DNA of 6,627 nucleotides from an uncultured Eubacterium sp. (GTDB taxonomy: Bacteria > Bacillota > Clostridia > Oscillospirales > Acutalibacteraceae), in NCBI GenBank assembly GCA_945980015.1, contig CAMFQI010000070.1, forward strand, positions 1 to 6,627. Reading direction: 5' to 3'. A program made the position numbers and the translations under genes. Position 1 is the first letter of the stretch, and each line of letters starts with the position of its first letter. A model generated the notes under the pieces. It was given only the letters and a program-made list of their open reading frames with translations. It had not been told where the DNA came from and searched no databases. Below, one piece after another: positions 6,298 to 6,627 of this stretch.

Positions 6298-6627
6298 TTA
6301 CTTTACAGCTTCTTCAACTGCAACTGCGCAAGCAACGGTTGCACCAACCATTGGGTTGTTACCCATGCCGATAAGTCCCATCATTTCAACGTGAGCCGGA
6401 ACTGATGATGAACCTGCGAACTGAGCGTCTGAGTGCATTCTGCCCATTGTATCTGTCATACCGTATGAAGCAGGACCTGCAGCCATGTTATCAGGATGAA
6501 GTGTACGTCCTGTACCGCCGCCTGATGCAACTGAGAAGTACTTCTTACCCTGTTCGATACATTCCTTCTTGTATGTGCCTGCAACAGGATGCTGGAAACG
6601 TGTCGGGTTAGTTGAGTTACCTGTGAT
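6298..6627 (-). CDS. GGGtGRT-family protein, C-terminal part (runs off the window)
   Basis: The reading frame is open from the right edge to TAA at 6298-6300, giving the last 109 residues of a longer protein whose start lies outside the window. The motif GGGTGRT occupies residues 36-42 of the fragment and is followed by LHPDN, MTDTMGRMHSD and a glycine- and methionine-rich segment ending GNNPMVGATVA. This matches my memory of the GGGtGRT family (Pfam PF14057), conserved in anaerobic bacteria and archaea, usually about 260-340 residues and with no function I can state. The fragment has no obvious membrane segment or signal. An ATG at 6484-6486 falls inside the conserved region, so a short 62-residue gene starting there is unlikely. 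The gene is followed by its own terminator and is probably not co-transcribed with the symporter operon. The family call rests on motif recognition. Confidence 0.82.
   Translation of the reverse strand: MTGNSTNPTRFQHPVAGTYKKECIEQGKKYFSVASGGGTGRTLHPDNMAAGPASYGMTDTMGRMHSDAQFAGSSSVPAHVEMMGLIGMGNNPMVGATVACAVAVEEAVK

Noticed and set aside
1..6627. Mobile element, CRISPR array, tRNA/rRNA, riboswitch or defence genes
   Set aside because: I saw no terminal inverted repeats, transposase or integrase motifs, regularly spaced repeats, cloverleaf-like segments or conserved riboswitch leader. Nearly all of the window is accounted for by ordinary metabolic genes.

Overview
The window looks like a chromosomal carbohydrate-use locus from a gut-type member of the Clostridia (Bacillota), probably Ruminococcaceae/Oscillospiraceae. 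This is inferred from the moderate GC content, purine-rich Shine-Dalgarno sites (GGGAGG, AAAGGAG, AAAGGGG), a near-consensus sigma-A promoter, the pairing of GPH-family sugar symporters with a cytoplasmic GH2 glycosidase, and a neighbouring GGGtGRT-family gene. No species can be named from the sequence alone.

Layout. On the + strand, a classical short-chain dehydrogenase/reductase (41-880) is followed, after a strong rho-independent terminator (905-939), by a GPH/MelB-type transporter whose real start is ATG 956. That transporter converges on a - strand pair, with a 13-bp hairpin (2412-2447) between the stop codons. The - strand pair is read from right to left: a second GPH symporter (4757-6133), then 24 nt later a GH2 beta-galactosidase-like enzyme (2459-4732). 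It has a clear promoter (TTGAAT, 17 bp, extended TG-G-TATAAT; 6172-6200) carrying two short dyads that could be operators. Upstream of it, a - strand terminator (6243-6272) closes the last gene, the C-terminal 109 codons of a GGGtGRT-family protein that runs off the right edge.

How the genes fit together. The - strand pair is a simple import-and-hydrolyse module: the symporter brings in a beta-linked galactoside (or less likely a glucuronide) and the cytoplasmic GH2 enzyme, which has no signal peptide, cleaves it. The + strand transporter is a distant paralogue with altered residues at positions that bind cation and sugar in MelB, so it probably has another substrate or coupling ion. The dehydrogenase next to it has an intact catalytic set but no assignable substrate.

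The most unusual item is the roughly 110-residue C-terminal tail of the GH2 enzyme. It contains two copies of a SIN-x-T motif unit separated by a lysine-rich linker, and no catalytic role is apparent. I see no mobile element, CRISPR array, tRNA, rRNA or defence system, and no evidence for a wholly new multi-gene system. No gene-free stretch exceeds 300 bases.
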